A stretch of DNA of 64,000 bases from Metarhizium brunneum (GCF_013426205.1 NC_089423.1:5828001-5892000); one strand, 5' to 3'. Positions 12,279-25,081 are shown, numbered from the stretch's first letter. Made by a program: numbers and translations. The notes: generated by a model from the letters alone, not told the origin.

Positions 12279-15200
12279 AATGCCTTCATTTCCTACTGGC
12301 TGTCTAAGCACGTCGCCGACCACATGGACCAGTCGTGTTGTAGTTAGGTCACATTTGAGGCCCGAGTAACCAGGGGATAGTCAAGGTTCTTTCTCGAACT
12401 GGCATCCCGGAAGAAACATATGTGGTTCACCCCTGTCCAGATATCAGACAGTGGTGTGCTCGGCCACCGTCGCAGCGGTACTGCCCGACGATGGAAACGA
12501 GGTCCAAAATACTTACCCCGTGGCATGGAATACATGAGCCTCTGTGGAAGTCACTAGCAATAACGCCGCGGCTACTTATCAAGGTTTTAAGTAGTAGTCC
12601 CCATATTTGTCCGCCTGCAAGAGGGCGATCAAGTAGGCGATCTGGTTCCGACCACTGTCAGATGTGAGAGGTAACTACCAGACTTGTCCGAGCTAATAAG
12701 CAGCAGCCGTATCGGTCGCAGAAGGGGTTGCCCGTTGTGTGCAAGTCATAGCAACGATGCAATATTAACAGAGTCCATCGGCGCCGCCCCAAGGGTGGCT
12801 GTCCAGTTGCCCACCGCCTTCATCCCAGCTAGCTTGAACTCGTGTATGTACAATGTAGTACTAGTAGTAAAGTTTTTTAGGGCCGAGCCGGAACCAGCCT
12901 GCCATGAATTTAGAAGTTGTACTCGAATGGCGAGTGGGTGAGCTGCCCAGAACCCGCCTGAAGAGAGACGGTGTAAGGGGCACTGGGTTACTACATTCTT
13001 CCAAGCCGCTGTTTGACATCATCGGCGCAAGCCACCCGGCAGCATATGTTTCGATCAAGGAAAAGACGAAAAAAGCCCAACATCAACCCGCCCGGCTCAA
13101 GTTGCCTGCAACGTCCTAAAGGCGTCATGGTGGCTGGCCGCCGCGAGCACAAGCTGGTCCTTTGACCGTCTGCGGGCGCAACTCGAGTTTTGTCATCTTC
13201 TTCACCAAACCCGTGCCAACAGCAACGGTGAGGAGGTGGCACCCCTGGCTTCCTTTGGCGGCAAATGAAGCAGATTTTGTATCAACACTCCGTAGGCAGA
13301 TACCACTTCATGTTCAACAAGCGAGACTTTCTCTAGCCCGAGCATGCGTCGAACGGAACGCGCGAGGGGGGTGAGGCAGCATGAGCTACAAGGCACACCA
13401 ATACCAGAAGTTGCTTACCCTCTGGGGGGTGCTTATCATGTCTGCGACTTCAAAAAGGGATGTTCGACATTGCCTGTGCCCACCCACCCTTTCGACTTGG
13501 TTGTTCCATAAAGTTGAGATGAACTCAAATCCCCCCGGCTCGCTTGTCATGACATGAAGGCTGTGAATAAGCTACTTTATATGCTCCATCAACTATGTAC
13601 TAGCAACGGGAGAAGTGTACTTGGCATCGTGTTTTTTGCGGTACTGTGGTCGCCAACTAAGTATACTGATTTTTTGCGTTTTTCTAAAATTGACGTCGTA
13701 GAAATGCCCTCATTAGCAGTGGCAACTCGGCACCAACGGCCGCGTAGCGCTGACCTGCCTCGCTGCTTAGCTCCAAAGAGTCGGAATACTCTGGGTCGTG
13801 GTGTAGCGATAGAGAGGCGTTGATACTATGACCACTAAATACGTCGTCGCGAATTCGATGAGCATGTGACGGCAACCTTTTGCCAATATCGTCATAACCA
13901 GGACGCCACACTTCACCGCACTTTCAGGCGCCTGCACTCAAAACTGGCCCATTCATTCCCGATGATAGCCTGCCCACCTGTCCATTGCCTAGGTACACCA
14001 CACCGTCAAATGCCTGGATTTCCGAGGGCCGTTTTTCAAGATTGTCAGCCCATGACAGAATGCGGATGCAGCAGGGGCTGTGACAAGCGGTGTTGTGATA
14101 GCTCCACTGGCTTGATACTTTGTCAAGGATATTCTTCTACTACTATCCCTCATCAGAGAATTCTAGTTCATGGGTTCTGAATGGATATGCTGACGCAGGA
14201 AAGACCTTGTAGATTTGCGCATCCAGAACGACATCAAAGTGCTTTGTATTGGCCCATCTCAGTCCACCCAGGCTTTGCATGCACTTTAAAAATACCCTCA
14301 AACTCGTGGTTGGTGCAGTCGAATGCTGGAGAAGCTGCAGGGAACCACTGAAAAGGTGCAATTTGGGTCATTTAATCCCTGTTATGCAGCAGTCTCCGAT
14401 CATCGCATGCACCGGCCGGGGCCGGCAATCTTAGTGAAGTCGATCATATGTACGTGAAGCACCATGAATTATAACTGGCATTTCGAGGTCATGCCAGGAC
14501 ACCGGCATCACAATTGACTCGACGAGCTGGCCTATTAGGCGTCGGCAACACGTTTGGCCGGTGTTCATCGAGAAACATGTCACCTCGGAGGTTGCCAGGC
14601 AGCCTGAATGCCCGGGCAGCTGCCCTGTAAGAGTGGCCAACCCTAGGAGTGCCCGTCGAGTCCATCTTCCTACCCACGTACCAAAGCCGGCGTTGAACCA
14701 GCCAGTTACAGAGCAGTCTGTGCCATTTGCGAGGATAGCGACACCAAAGGACAATAGTAGCACACGCCAAACGGGCTCGACGCGGGACGGCACGGCCAAG
14801 TAATTAACAGTGGGCAGCTTGAGCCTCGTTCCCGACCTTAAACTCTAAAATCGGTTTCTCCGGCGACTTACACACAATGCGTTGAGTCGACCCGGTACGT
14901 TGGGTGGGATATCCATTGCTCGAAAATGAGTAAAAAACTTGCTTATATCGCAGTGTATGTTTAAGAGAAGTAATGGTAGACGCATTCTGTCGTTTTGGCT
15001 TGTACAGAACGAAGAATTGTTGGTCTAGTCATGTTCGTTGGTCATGAGCATGTGGCCTTGGCCAACTTGTGATAGTGTCTTAGCTCCATTGCTGAGAAGT
15101 TGGTAGATTTGCGAATATATGTACATATATGTTGTCTTACTCGGAGCTAACGGGCAGACAACACAACCAGACCCGAAATTTAGTCGGCGCGGTTCGTGAT

Positions 15201-16464
15201 GATTCCCGGTTACGTTGGTTGATAGGCGCACCACTGCAGAAGACTCTGGCGGGCAGCCTCGCACTGACCATTGACTATTGTAGATGACTGGCAGATTTGA
15301 TTGGCGGATCTCAATGTCAGTGCCTCAAGTATCTCGAAGTACCCGTCATCTGTCACATTTTCCTTCCCTACGGGAGCTCAACATCCTGGACCGCTAAACC
15401 CAGAGTAGCTTGGGGGCGGGATTGCGTTATTTTGCATTTGAAATTGGTGGGGTTTTGCGTTGGTTCGGTGGTGAGTCCTCGGGCCAAGGTTCCCTGTGAT
15501 ATTGAAGTCGGGCTCGAAATTGTTCAGACGGGTACTCCATTGGAACTCGCACGGTATTTCTGGCGCAGCACCGTCGCTGTTTCTGTCCGTCCAGTATACA
15601 CAATGGTGGTATGTGGTTCATTCCGAGGAGCTGTTGCGGCAGTTACCGCCTGCTCTTCGTGGCCATGTAACGGATTTGTCATCTTTTCGAGGACGTCTTT
15701 GTGCCCTTGCCCTTCTCCATGCAGGCAACTGTTTACTTGGGTGTGTTTGCACAGACGAGCGTATGCCTTTGTATCTGCACATCAAATCTCGGGGCATTTA
15801 CCTTGCATACTCGGTCGGGATGTAATGAAAGCCTAGACGTGAGGGGTTGGTTGGTTTGCCTCATCAGCGAACGGCTATTGCCAGAATGGGAAACCCGATG
15901 TCAGTGTGTCCGGTAGTACGACGGGCTGGTTGTTCACGCGGAATCTGGGATAAAGCCTCCGCACCAAGCATGTCTCACTCTGAGCACTGGCCTAGGGGCA
16001 GAAATCTACCAGGCAATCTCCAGCTTTGGCACAACGGAATGCTGATATAAAGCAGCGGCTTCCAGGAGCTCTGTGCTTTCGTTTTCAGGGCCTACTCGTT
16101 GACTGCTCGCTTCCGCATCGGCCGAGTTCGTGGTATCCAGAAGGAATCGGGGCCGAGCTGCTGTTATCATGACAGTCACAGGCAGGGCCTGGCCCTCACA
16201 GTTTTCGGTGGGGGTTGCAATTGACGGATGAGACGAAGACGCTGATTGAACTAGACTGAACTGAGTGGCCAAGTTATATGGTGTACAGGGGTGGTGACTC
16301 GGCCAACCCCAATGAAAGACAGCTCGTCACCGACATTGTCGAGCACGTTGGGTCGAGTCGGTGACCCTTTGTGCCTCAGATTGCCGACAATGGTACGCCA
16401 AAGTCAATAGTATTTAGTCCGCGTTGCCCGTCAAGGAAACAAAACGTCATCCACCGATGCGATA

Positions 16465-17097
16465 ATGCCGGATCGCCTGAGAGAGGGCGGAGAAGGCGAA
16501 CCTCATCTGGTCTCTGGGCAGACACAATCTAAGGCCAAGCTCTTTGAGGAAGCCAGATTATCCCAGTATGAACTGCTGCAGATTTCCGGTGGATACTGTA
16601 ACACTGATGACAGTAAGTCTACTTGGCAGTCAATACTAGCTTGACCCATCACCATTCTGCTAGAGATCGGATATCCTGTCTGTCATTAGACCCAAGCCAG
16701 TGTATTGCAGGATATCGTGGAGTACTGCCGTAACATGTGTGAAATTCCGTTGATCAAGGCTTGGTCAAATTCCTTTTGCTCCAGCTTTCGTCAATGCATC
16801 GATGAATGTGGTCTGGACTCGTGTATTCTGGCGGCGAGACATGATGCAATTTCCCGAGACGGCACGCCGACTGTCAGTTGCCTTGTGGATGACTCAGAAA
16901 CCAATATGGCGCAATATAGTACCGTCGCAGCTGATATTGTGCATGGTGAAATAGAGAATTTTCAACAAAAGGACTCCCAAAAAAAGTGTGGTAGCCATGA
17001 GAATGAAACGACATGGATAGTTGAGCAGGGAAGGCACGATGGTGTTCGGCGGAGCGGGGAACCATCACCACCTGCTTGGCCTCGTCTGCATCGGTAA
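16465..17097 (+). other. Possible small gene or gene relic
   Basis: An ATG at 16465 opens 49 codons with protein-like text (KAKLFEEARLSQYELLQISGG) up to a strong GTAAGT donor at 16613. A TAG acceptor at 16661-16663, 51 bp away, would give a peptide of about 58 residues. Further on, a separate frame stays open from about 16690 to 17097 with Cys-rich text (EYCRNMCEIPLIKAW, CIDECGLDSC) and also follows an acceptor-like TTAG, but it is out of phase with the first exon by one base. I do not recognise either part. A frameshifted relic or two unrelated chance ORFs are both possible. Confidence 0.25.
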
Positions 17098-17319
17098 TTT
17101 CTACTCACCATCAAGCCTCCCAACCTCTTCCCCTGCTCGTCCACCCAAAGTTGTCTGCCACGGTCGCTTCATTCATGCAAAAATGTATGTATTGCTGGTT
17201 CTTCGCCGAGTCAGTGGCGATGGTCAAACATTCTCGTCACATCGCACTCCGTATTCCAATCCAAATAATACGGAGTGCACTGTTGGGCAACTCAGCCCGG
17301 CCCCAACCAACACCATGTT

Positions 17320-17334
17320 CTCCGTACGGAGTAC
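17320..17334. repeat. TACGGAGTA element, palindromic copy
   Basis: Reads CTCCGTACGGAGTAC. Imperfect relatives lie at about 17247 (ACTCCGTATT), 17269 (TACGGAGTGC) and 17453 (CACGGAGTATT), making a small local group. Confidence 0.65.
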
Positions 17335-19013
17335 AGGAGACTGATTCTGGAGACCGCACATGCGACCCAGCTTCCATATGCCGAGTTCAGTCCAAGACCA
17401 ACAAGAGTCCGATTGAGACCTACGCCAGTTCGTTGTTGCTACTACGTACGACTCACGGAGTATTGCAGGTGCAGTACGGTGAAGGGTCTTTGTACTCTTA
17501 CAGGCTGATTTGCCTTTGGAGTAGTCAGGAGGTGGCCGGCACCTGGAAGGGCATTCAGACAATTAAGGCCATCTATCGATGCATAACGGTCGGCAATCCA
17601 CGCCTTACCTGCGTCCATGGCATACTGTACATATGTACATACTTCTCTTGTCGCCAAGCCATGATATCATGATGCAGGACACTACAGTTCAATGGAGGCA
17701 GCCACAGCATGCTGGCCCACCTTAGGTCCCCTAATCCAAGCATGCCCGTGTCCGTGTGGCTGACAAGTACAGTATTTCATATTTTGGTCAACAAACAATT
17801 GCTTGTTTGAAGTCTACCGAGTGGCTTGGGTCAAGTAATCAGGGCTGTCTGTAACAAGCTGATGCTGCACGTGGCAGCTTGCCTCTTTCCCGGAGTCTGG
17901 ACGTTGCTCTCCCTTCCAAAAGTAGACGGGTTGAGAGGCTTGTGTCTCCATTGTCTGTCGGCTCACCACCTTGTTCCTGTCAGTTATCATCAGCAACGTC
18001 TCGGACCCTCGCCAGGCCTCTGGGTTGGGCCTCCTGGGGCTGGAAACTGAAGTCGTGATTGATTGGTCAAGGCCCGTACCAACGCCCGTTGTTGGTTCAG
18101 AGAATCTTGAACAAGGATCATCCAAACCCTTCACACCGTTAAGTACCTCAATGTACCTCAGAGAGTTGTGGAAAGGATTCAAGTTGCGCTAGGAGGCAAA
18201 TCGTCGCTGTGGCTTCTGCGGTGGAGATGGTCGGCCCTGTCCAGATACCACCAGGTCTTCCAACACCACGGACAGATGACTAGGCCTCCGTGTTTTGTCC
18301 CCACGGTTGCATCCACGGTAGCAACCACGCACATCGGTCTTGTATCGCACTTTACGGGAATGTCTTGGCAGACAGTCATTGCTGGATCATTTACTCCCTG
18401 AAGCCACCACCAATCTCACCCTGCGTCTTGGACTGGGTTTCCGAGCGCAGAATACCACGGATTGGAGCATGAGAGACGAGGTGGATGTGGGGGATCACAC
18501 ACACCTGGTGGACAACACTCACGGGGATCTGACATGATCAAATTGCAGAAGCATGGGGACTCCTGGAACCTCCTCTGCATAGTCTGTCTCCAGAACTGGC
18601 CCTCACGTTGCCTGACAAATAAGACCTGACCACCACCAAGCTCAACCCCTCCAAGTATTCCCTCCATACCATTTCCTCCCTCGCGGGTGATCACCACTCA
18701 CATCACCTGTCTCTGCCTGCAACAGCTTCAATCAGCAGCCGTCGCTGGCTTGTCTGCCAGCCTAGCCAACCTCAAGCCACGCCAGACCGCGTTCCTTGGT
18801 CAGGATACACAGCCAGGAAACCCACATGAAACCATGCACATATCATTCTCCCGCATTCAAGTAGCAATATAACTCCACAGGCGCTTCGGTCGCTTGACTT
18901 TCGAAAGCTGTACAAACCGTTAGTTATAACAGTCTACTTTTCACAGTACACAGCTTGGAAACAAGATTCGTTGTACACATTACCAGTTGGCATGTCATCG
19001 CTATTGATGAGCA

Positions 19014-21378
19014 ATGGAAAAACACTTGACTCTAGTGACGGACGGGGAGACGCTATGGGCAAGCGATAGAGGTATGTCATCCGATGATGGCGCATGGGAG
19101 GGAGTGGTTTTACCATCTCCTTCACCAACAGAAGCAGCTTGGAAGGGCGCTCCCTTGTCAAGGCCAGTTCAGACTGGGCAGCTTTCGCCGGTGAGCTCGG
19201 GGGTCGACACCAGCTTGGACAGTTCATCGGTTCCAACAACCGCGCATTCAGCATCCTCGTCATGCACCGACTCTTGGAGTATAGGATATGTGGACCAGGA
19301 TGAGGGAGATAATGAAGTGACTTGGGAGACCTGGGAGCACGCTCAGGATGAAGTCATGACAGCCCCGAAACTGGAACCAAACGATGACGATATCAAATTA
19401 GGGGACGTGACAGTAGCTCCGTTGACGCCAATACAACAAATCGCACTGCAGCATAACTCTGAAATCAAGCAAAAGCGACCACGCGGCAGGCCGAGAAAAC
19501 ACCCTCAACCACAAGCTGTGAATGTGAATAAAGTCACAAAGGGGCGGTCCAAAACGGGATGCATTACTTGCAGGAAGAGAAAGAAGAAATGCGATGAAGC
19601 CAAACCACGATGTAAGGCGCTGCTGGCTTGCTGTTGTTGTTGTTTTACCCTGAGCATACGGCCCTGCTAACTTGTCTGACTTTCTCGTAGGCATGAATTG
19701 TGAGAAGAACGCAGTGGTTTGTGAGGGCTATCACGAAAAACAAATATGGAAGAGCGGCAAAGAAAAAGCTGAAGAAGGTAAATGACGAAACGAGTCGGAT
19801 GAAAAACGCATCTTTAACGATTCCTCCAAGCTAATGCCATTGCCAGAGCGTATGCGACATGAGTGCCAGCCTATTATCACAATGCAGCCAATTTTTCATG
19901 GGGTAGAGACAGCAGAGGACATGATATTTTGGAAACATTATATCAACCATCTCAGCAACGTACTGACAGTTGAAGGCGAGGCTAAAAACGCTTTCAAAGA
20001 TATTATCCTGCCACTTGCAAATCAGCATCAGGGGTTGATGCACTCCATTCTGGCTGTAAGCAGCAAACATATCGACCTAGACTCGCCATATGGAGCCAAA
20101 ATACTTCAAGATAACTCTGCCGTAACCCCGGAGTCTTTACAACAAAGAGGCGACTATCATCACGATGAGGCATTGAGGAGACTTTACAAAGACATGGAGA
20201 ACCCTGTACCCAAGGAGGACCCAGCACATGACACGGTGCTTGCCGCTCGATACGGACAAATACTCTGTCTGCTCCTTCAGACGAGAGCCGAAGGAAATCC
20301 TAGAGGCGAGCATCGGGTCCATCTGCAAGCATATCAGACCCTAATCCAACACTCACCGCCAGAAAACAAGACATTTCATACGTTTATAACCGAGTTCTTT
20401 CAGTATCACATATACGCTGACGACCTTTTATGGCATTCCGGAGCCAACTCAAGTCGCTTGTCTACAGACTCCTCGGGGCCTCCATCCCAGATCCATCCAC
20501 CTCGACTGATCGGGGTTGGGGACGGGTTATTCCGATGCCTTTCACAGATCACTACGCTGCGAAATGTGATCAGAGCAAACGTAGCCGCGTCAGTAGACCC
20601 TGTTGTCGACTACACCAGCTTGTATCGTGCGGCCGAAATTGACGCGGCCATTAGAGAGTGGGTCCCTCGATGGCCACTTGGAGACAGCCGCCATAGAGTT
20701 GGGCCGCTGTACAAGCAAATGATGTGGGTGTATCTCTTCCGGACAATATATCCGCCATCAACAACACCATCAAGACGTTCTACGTTTATGACATTGCCTG
20801 TAACTTCATCGCAGCACAACACGGGCCACTTGCAACGACGAGCCTCAATGGTTGCCAGCGTTGGCTCGTCGACGTCCTCGTCCGCGATATTGTCTAACCT
20901 GACATCACTAACAGGATCCCATACAGCACAAAGTTGCCCATCCTCACGGAATCCCTCACGTACCAGCTCAATGCATGAGCAGGACACAATTCCACTAGTC
21001 GGTGAAGAGTGCCAAGACGGTCACAAACAATCGTCCCCTCCGCCAGCAAGAAGACCGGCGCAGGATGATCGTCGGATTACTTTAGCAGTGGAAGAATCAC
21101 TAGCCATTCTTGAGTCCTTCAAGCCGTGTGATCCAGCTCAGACACTTCTATTAATACCTTGCACTGTCATTGGCACTGCTTGTTTCGACAGCACCCAACG
21201 CAGCCGAATTCGAACGGCCATCAAAGTTATTCGTGGATACACAGGACTACGAAGCTCTGATCGCGTGATGGAGCTGCTAGAGGAAGTCTGGTCTCTGATG
21301 GATCAAGGTGACTGGGTGTCCGTGTGGGATTGGCAATTCATTGCAAAGAGACTTGGGCTAGATTTCCTCTGTGCCTGA
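19014..21378 (+). CDS. Zn(II)2Cys6 transcription factor with AT-hook
   Basis: Three exons (19014-19611, 19691-19777, 19847-21378) give about 738 residues. Around residues 153-163 lies an AT-hook-like KRPRGRPRK. The zinc cluster starts near residue 183 and is completed only by the first splice: CITC, KKKC and PRC followed by MNC and VVC fit C-x2-C-x6-C-x5-C-x2-C-x6-C exactly. The long C-terminal part (EDMIFWKHYINHLSNVL onwards) matches the fungal-specific transcription factor domain that follows such clusters (Fungal_trans_2 type). The first 150 residues are acidic and Ser/Thr-rich, a plausible activation or regulatory region. It should act in the nucleus as a DNA-binding regulator; targets are unknown. 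Both introns have clean GTAAG/GTAAAT donors and YAG acceptors, and each break falls at phase 1. Confidence 0.88.
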
Positions 21379-22340
21379 CAACGGACTTTGAGATGATTGA
21401 TTCATTTCACCGTACCACTCAAATATACGAACACGGAAGTGATGTCGACTGCTGACGTGGCAACATATGCATGAGTATAGCGTACAGTCACATGAGCATC
21501 ATGTCAGTCGTTTGCCTCAAGCATACCTGAAGCACTTTGGGCCATTGCATCTGATTCTACAATCTGTATTTCTGCCTTTTCTTTTCTGATAAGTCTTTTT
21601 TTTTTCGGCACAATCTCCTGGAACTTCTCGCATGAATCCATGGAGTCCTCGCTGTCGACAAGTACTCATTTATACGTTTACATACGCACAGGCGTACAAG
21701 ATCTGGGCTGGGTGGCTATGTGAGACAAATCAAATTTCATCCAGAAGAAAAGATCTCTGTTTTCACAAACATCTCTCTTTTCGGGAGCGAGGGGGCTTTG
21801 TTTTCCGGCGGGTTGGCAATTGTCACCGGCAACGGGCGGCGGGAGGCATTTGCATTCACATTGAAGCGAACTCTTATGGGTAACAGGCACTAGCGGTTTC
21901 CAGATGCTGGTGGCGATGACCTGGGGGCATTTGGATCATACTGTTCAGGGCTGGCGTTGTGGTTTGTTTTAACTAGCGGCTGGTTGGCATGCAACGAGAG
22001 CGTCTGTCTATACCGATGTATTCGAAACTCATTTGGACAGCACAAGCAGTTCACGCGATTACTTCTTGTTACTTACTTTTTTTCTTTCATCTTTTTTTTT
22101 TCATTTTACCTACCCGAGTGGCCAGATATCTCGGTCTCTTGTTTCCCACTTCATACCGCTATTGCCATCCCTTGTTACCCGGATCAAGCTTTTATACCAC
22201 AGGCTCAAGGGCGGCAGGCGCTGCATCTCGTGTTTCCAACGATCTTCTTGATGAATGAAACAAATTGTTAACGGCCTTAATTCCAAGTACTCCTAACGTG
22301 ATTGTTATAACATATGTACGGCTGACTCGAAGCCTTACTG
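21379..22340. other. Intergenic between convergent genes
   Basis: Holds the 3' ends of the Zn2Cys6 regulator (+) and the PARG gene (-). Pyrimidine runs occur at 21592-21606 and 22074-22105. No gene, RNA or notable repeat is visible. Confidence 0.6.
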
Positions 22341-23276
22341 TTACACTTCCTCAGCTTCTTCTTCGGCATCATTCTCCTCAACAATCAGTCCACCTCCAAA
22401 CTCAGTCGCAAATATGTCTGCCATTCTGCGGTCCTTGATGGCAAACACAACCTCCAAACCATCCCATCCCTCTCCATCATCTTTGTCCTTCCCTTTTCTT
22501 CCACACAAGACCTTCTTCCACGCTCTCGCGATTTCTCTGACTGGATTTCCATACGCACCGCATCCCCAAGCCCCCAGCACGAGCCTGTCAACTCCCCTTC
22601 CTTTAACCATCCTCATCACAGCTCTCATCTTCCTGAGGACTATTTCCTTATCCTTATCTTCCACGTACACATTCCCCTCCACATCCGGCATCCGCAACAT
22701 GGCCGCTGTGACCACATCCACGAAAAACCTCTTCGAGACGGGGAGATCATCGCCCTGTGCATCCCAGCTCCTGACAACAAGCACATCGGGCGTATACACG
22801 CCTCCTACATCGGGGAGACGGTAGAAATCCTCCCGCAGAGAAGGATATAGCGTCGTACGCCCGCAGAGGCATTCCTCCTGCGACGTGGCACCGGTCAAAA
22901 TGCCACCGCCAGGGCGCAAGGGACTAGCCATGTTGAGGACGGCCACGCGAGGCATAAGCCGGGATGCTGCTTCGAGGGTATCCGTAACCCGGAGGGTGAT
23001 GCGGATAGCCAGAGTCGACGGCTCGGGCCCGGCATCTGTTGCTAAAGTCTTTCCGGAGGGTCCGTCACGCCGGACAGCTTCCTGGGAGGAGTTGCACTTG
23101 GGAGGATCGACGACGAGACAGGCTGCTTCTACTCCTCTTCTCGCGCGGGCATTGGATTGCAGGACCAGGGGAACAGTCTTGTTCAGGAACGCCTTTGCCT
23201 TTTTTGCGCGGGCGTCCCTTCTTGCTCGCGCGATCCGAGGCGGAAGAGGCATTTTCTCGTCTTGTCTAGTTGACAT
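22341..23276 (-). CDS. Microbial-type poly(ADP-ribose) glycohydrolase (macrodomain)
   Basis: A single exon of 311 residues starts with ATG at 23276. The centre carries the PARG signature: NMASPLRPGGGILTGATSQEE, with the Gly triplet at residues 123-125 and the catalytic QEE at 133-135, then the LYPSL element. A later GAWGCGAYGNP (about residues 243-253) matches the second ligand-binding loop of the TIGR02452/DUF2263 family. The family cleaves ribose-ribose bonds in poly(ADP-ribose), the second glutamate being catalytic. The N-terminal 50 residues are very basic (RARRDARAKKAKAF), typical of this family and possibly nuclear-targeting. The C-terminus ends in an acidic tail. It is tail-to-tail with the Zn2Cys6 regulator and next to a disordered protein; nothing ties it to them functionally. 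Confidence 0.88.
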   Translation of the reverse strand: MSTRQDEKMPLPPRIARARRDARAKKAKAFLNKTVPLVLQSNARARRGVEAACLVVDPPKCNSSQEAVRRDGPSGKTLATDAGPEPSTLAIRITLRVTDTLEAASRLMPRVAVLNMASPLRPGGGILTGATSQEECLCGRTTLYPSLREDFYRLPDVGGVYTPDVLVVRSWDAQGDDLPVSKRFFVDVVTAAMLRMPDVEGNVYVEDKDKEIVLRKMRAVMRMVKGRGVDRLVLGAWGCGAYGNPVREIARAWKKVLCGRKGKDKDDGEGWDGLEVVFAIKDRRMADIFATEFGGGLIVEENDAEEEAEEV

Positions 23277-23827
23277 GCTGGGTTCCTTTCGAGTGCAGCC
23301 GGCTTAGATGAATGAGGTGTTGTTGACGTACTACGACAGCCAGGCTGGGCCGGGTACCCTGACGGTCAGGACAGCCACGAGCAGACACGTTTCGGCCAAT
23401 GGTTTGCTTCGGATTAAGTATCCAAGAACCTTAGTGGGCAAAACAACGATAATTGTAATGATGGAACCACGACGTGACGGGTATAAAAGTAAATCGGTCA
23501 AGGGGACTCACGCGGTGACCAGACCAGCGGCTGGCGCTGGGCTTGGCCGCCTTGTCAATTCATCAGATTTGAAAGCCTATTGAATAATACTCTGCCAACT
23601 GACACACAAGCAAAATACAGCATCATTCCAATATATTTCCATCAGGCCGTTGCACATGCGCCGGGAATACCAAACAAACACTCGCTAGTACTGAAGCAAC
23701 CAAGACACGGACCTCAACATGACTGACTGACTCCCTTAATTGTGACGGGCTTGTTCTCATCAGTCGGTAGCGACGCAACTCTGCCTTCCAAGCCCCGGGA
23801 TGCCACTGTGCTCAAAAAATCTCCACT
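23277..23827. other. Intergenic, PARG promoter side
   Basis: About 550 bp between the PARG start and the 3' end of the next minus-strand gene. A TATAAAA string at 23482-23488 reads on the plus strand, opposite to the PARG gene, so its meaning is doubtful. No gene seen. Confidence 0.5.
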
Positions 23828-25081
23828 TCAATCGTCTCGCTTATCTCCTTCAAAGTAGAGTTTCCCAAGAGACTGCCCTCCCACCCCCGGGCTCCCGAGA
23901 CCGGATGAACCTGCTCTAGCCTCACCCCTATCCAGCTGCTGAACAATTCTCTCCGCGGTCTCCCTGGTAGTAGGGTGTCTGCCTGTAGGCAGAGGCCCAC
24001 GGAAGGTAGTATCCACAAAGTTGTCTTGTTCCGTGAGCATTCCATGGTGTGGAGCATCAGCAGCAACTCCATCCATCATCCGAGCATCTCGTCTTTCCTG
24101 GATGGCAGAGGCGCTCATGGGTGTATCGCCTCCGCTCATCATGGTGTCTCTGTCCCTACGATAGTCGCTCATTCCCGAGTTTGTTCGCTCCAGGTTCCAG
24201 GCTTGGTGTGCTGCAGACGCGCCTGGGGGAGCACGACGGTGGTAAATGGGGCCAGAGACGGTGCTGCCAGCGCCTTCGCCGAATCCCACAAGCGACGCGG
24301 ACCCGTCGTCACTCATCCTATCCTCGTAACCACCAACAGATCGAGTCGCCATCATGTCCATGTCTTCGTCCATGGCATCGGGTTCGGCGCCCATGCTGGC
24401 TACCGAGTCAGCTTCCCGGTAGTTGGTGTCGGTGCTAAACATATCCTCGTCGCGCTCGCCGGCAGTCGTCCGGGTATCATCGCCAACGTGACTCTCTGTG
24501 GCGCTTGCTGAGCCAACCGTGCTCATCTTGGTGACTGCCACGGGTTGGCCATTGCTATCGAAGTATGAAGGGGTCAGGTTGTGTGTGGTCGGGAAGTTTG
24601 GCGGAAACCCTCCACCAGTTGTCGATGTAGGAGTGGTTTGGGGAGAAATGGAAGATGCTCTTCCTCTTGCTCCCCCTCCTCCTCCTTCCCCGGCAGCCAC
24701 AGGGCCGGCGCGAAGTGTCGATACTCGCTCAAGCCCAGCCAAGCGCGATATCCGATCGGCTCGTTCAGCCTCGAGGCTGGTGGTGGACGGATTATGCTGA
24801 TGCCCGCGGCCAAGAGGGCCAGAAGCAAAGTGGCCTCGATGGCCGTCTTTTATGGCAGTCGTAGACAGCGCGGATAGTGACGTCGTCGTGCTAGTGGGTG
24901 TCCCTCTACACCACAGTGGACTGTTAGCCAACTCTGAATCGACCGCGACAAAGTGACGCTAAGAAGTGCGATGTTGACGGTGGACTGCAAAATGGGCTGC
25001 ATACGGCATCTCAGATGGTGTTTCGGGATTCGACCCCGGCGGGGGCAGATTGATGAGAGTCGGGTGCGAGCCTTGCGACAT
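23828..25081 (-). CDS. Conserved-looking disordered protein, function unknown
   Basis: Exon 1 (25081-25005) joins exon 2 (24905-23828) across a 99 bp intron (GTATGC donor, GTAG acceptor) to give 384 residues beginning MSQGSHPTLINLPPPGSNPE. The junction restores a smooth run of Pro, Thr and Ser (SEMP joined to GTPTSTTTSLSALS). The protein has no transmembrane segment or signal peptide. It is low in complexity, with a Gly/Arg patch near residue 100 and a Met/Asp-rich middle (DEDMDMMATR). The end is better ordered and includes RETAERIVQQLDRGEARAG. I do not recognise the family. The fixed N-terminus and ordered C-terminal segment suggest short conserved motifs that bind partners. Confidence 0.7.

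Larger units (their letters stand above)
11447..19013. other. Gene-poor stretch of 7.6 kb
   Basis: No gene can be supported across most of this stretch: open frames are short, overlap on both strands and lack domains or convincing splice patterns. It contains several TACGGAGTA-type elements, a perfect 16 bp palindrome at 15115-15130 built on ATGTACAT, and a GTACATATGTAC palindrome at 17627-17638. A possible gene relic at 16465-17097 is listed separately. Composition is similar to the rest of the window rather than AT-rich, so this is not an obvious RIP-degraded transposon block. Confidence 0.55.

Noticed and set aside
15297..15836. Plus-strand frame of 179 codons
   Set aside because: Cys- and Trp-rich translation without pattern and with a competing frame in another register.
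16006..16272. Minus-strand frame of 88 codons
   Set aside because: It opens with TTG and has no ATG until late; not recognisable.
11447..19013. RIP-degraded transposon filling the gene-poor stretch
   Set aside because: Composition is ordinary, and there are no terminal repeats or recognisable transposase or reverse-transcriptase text.
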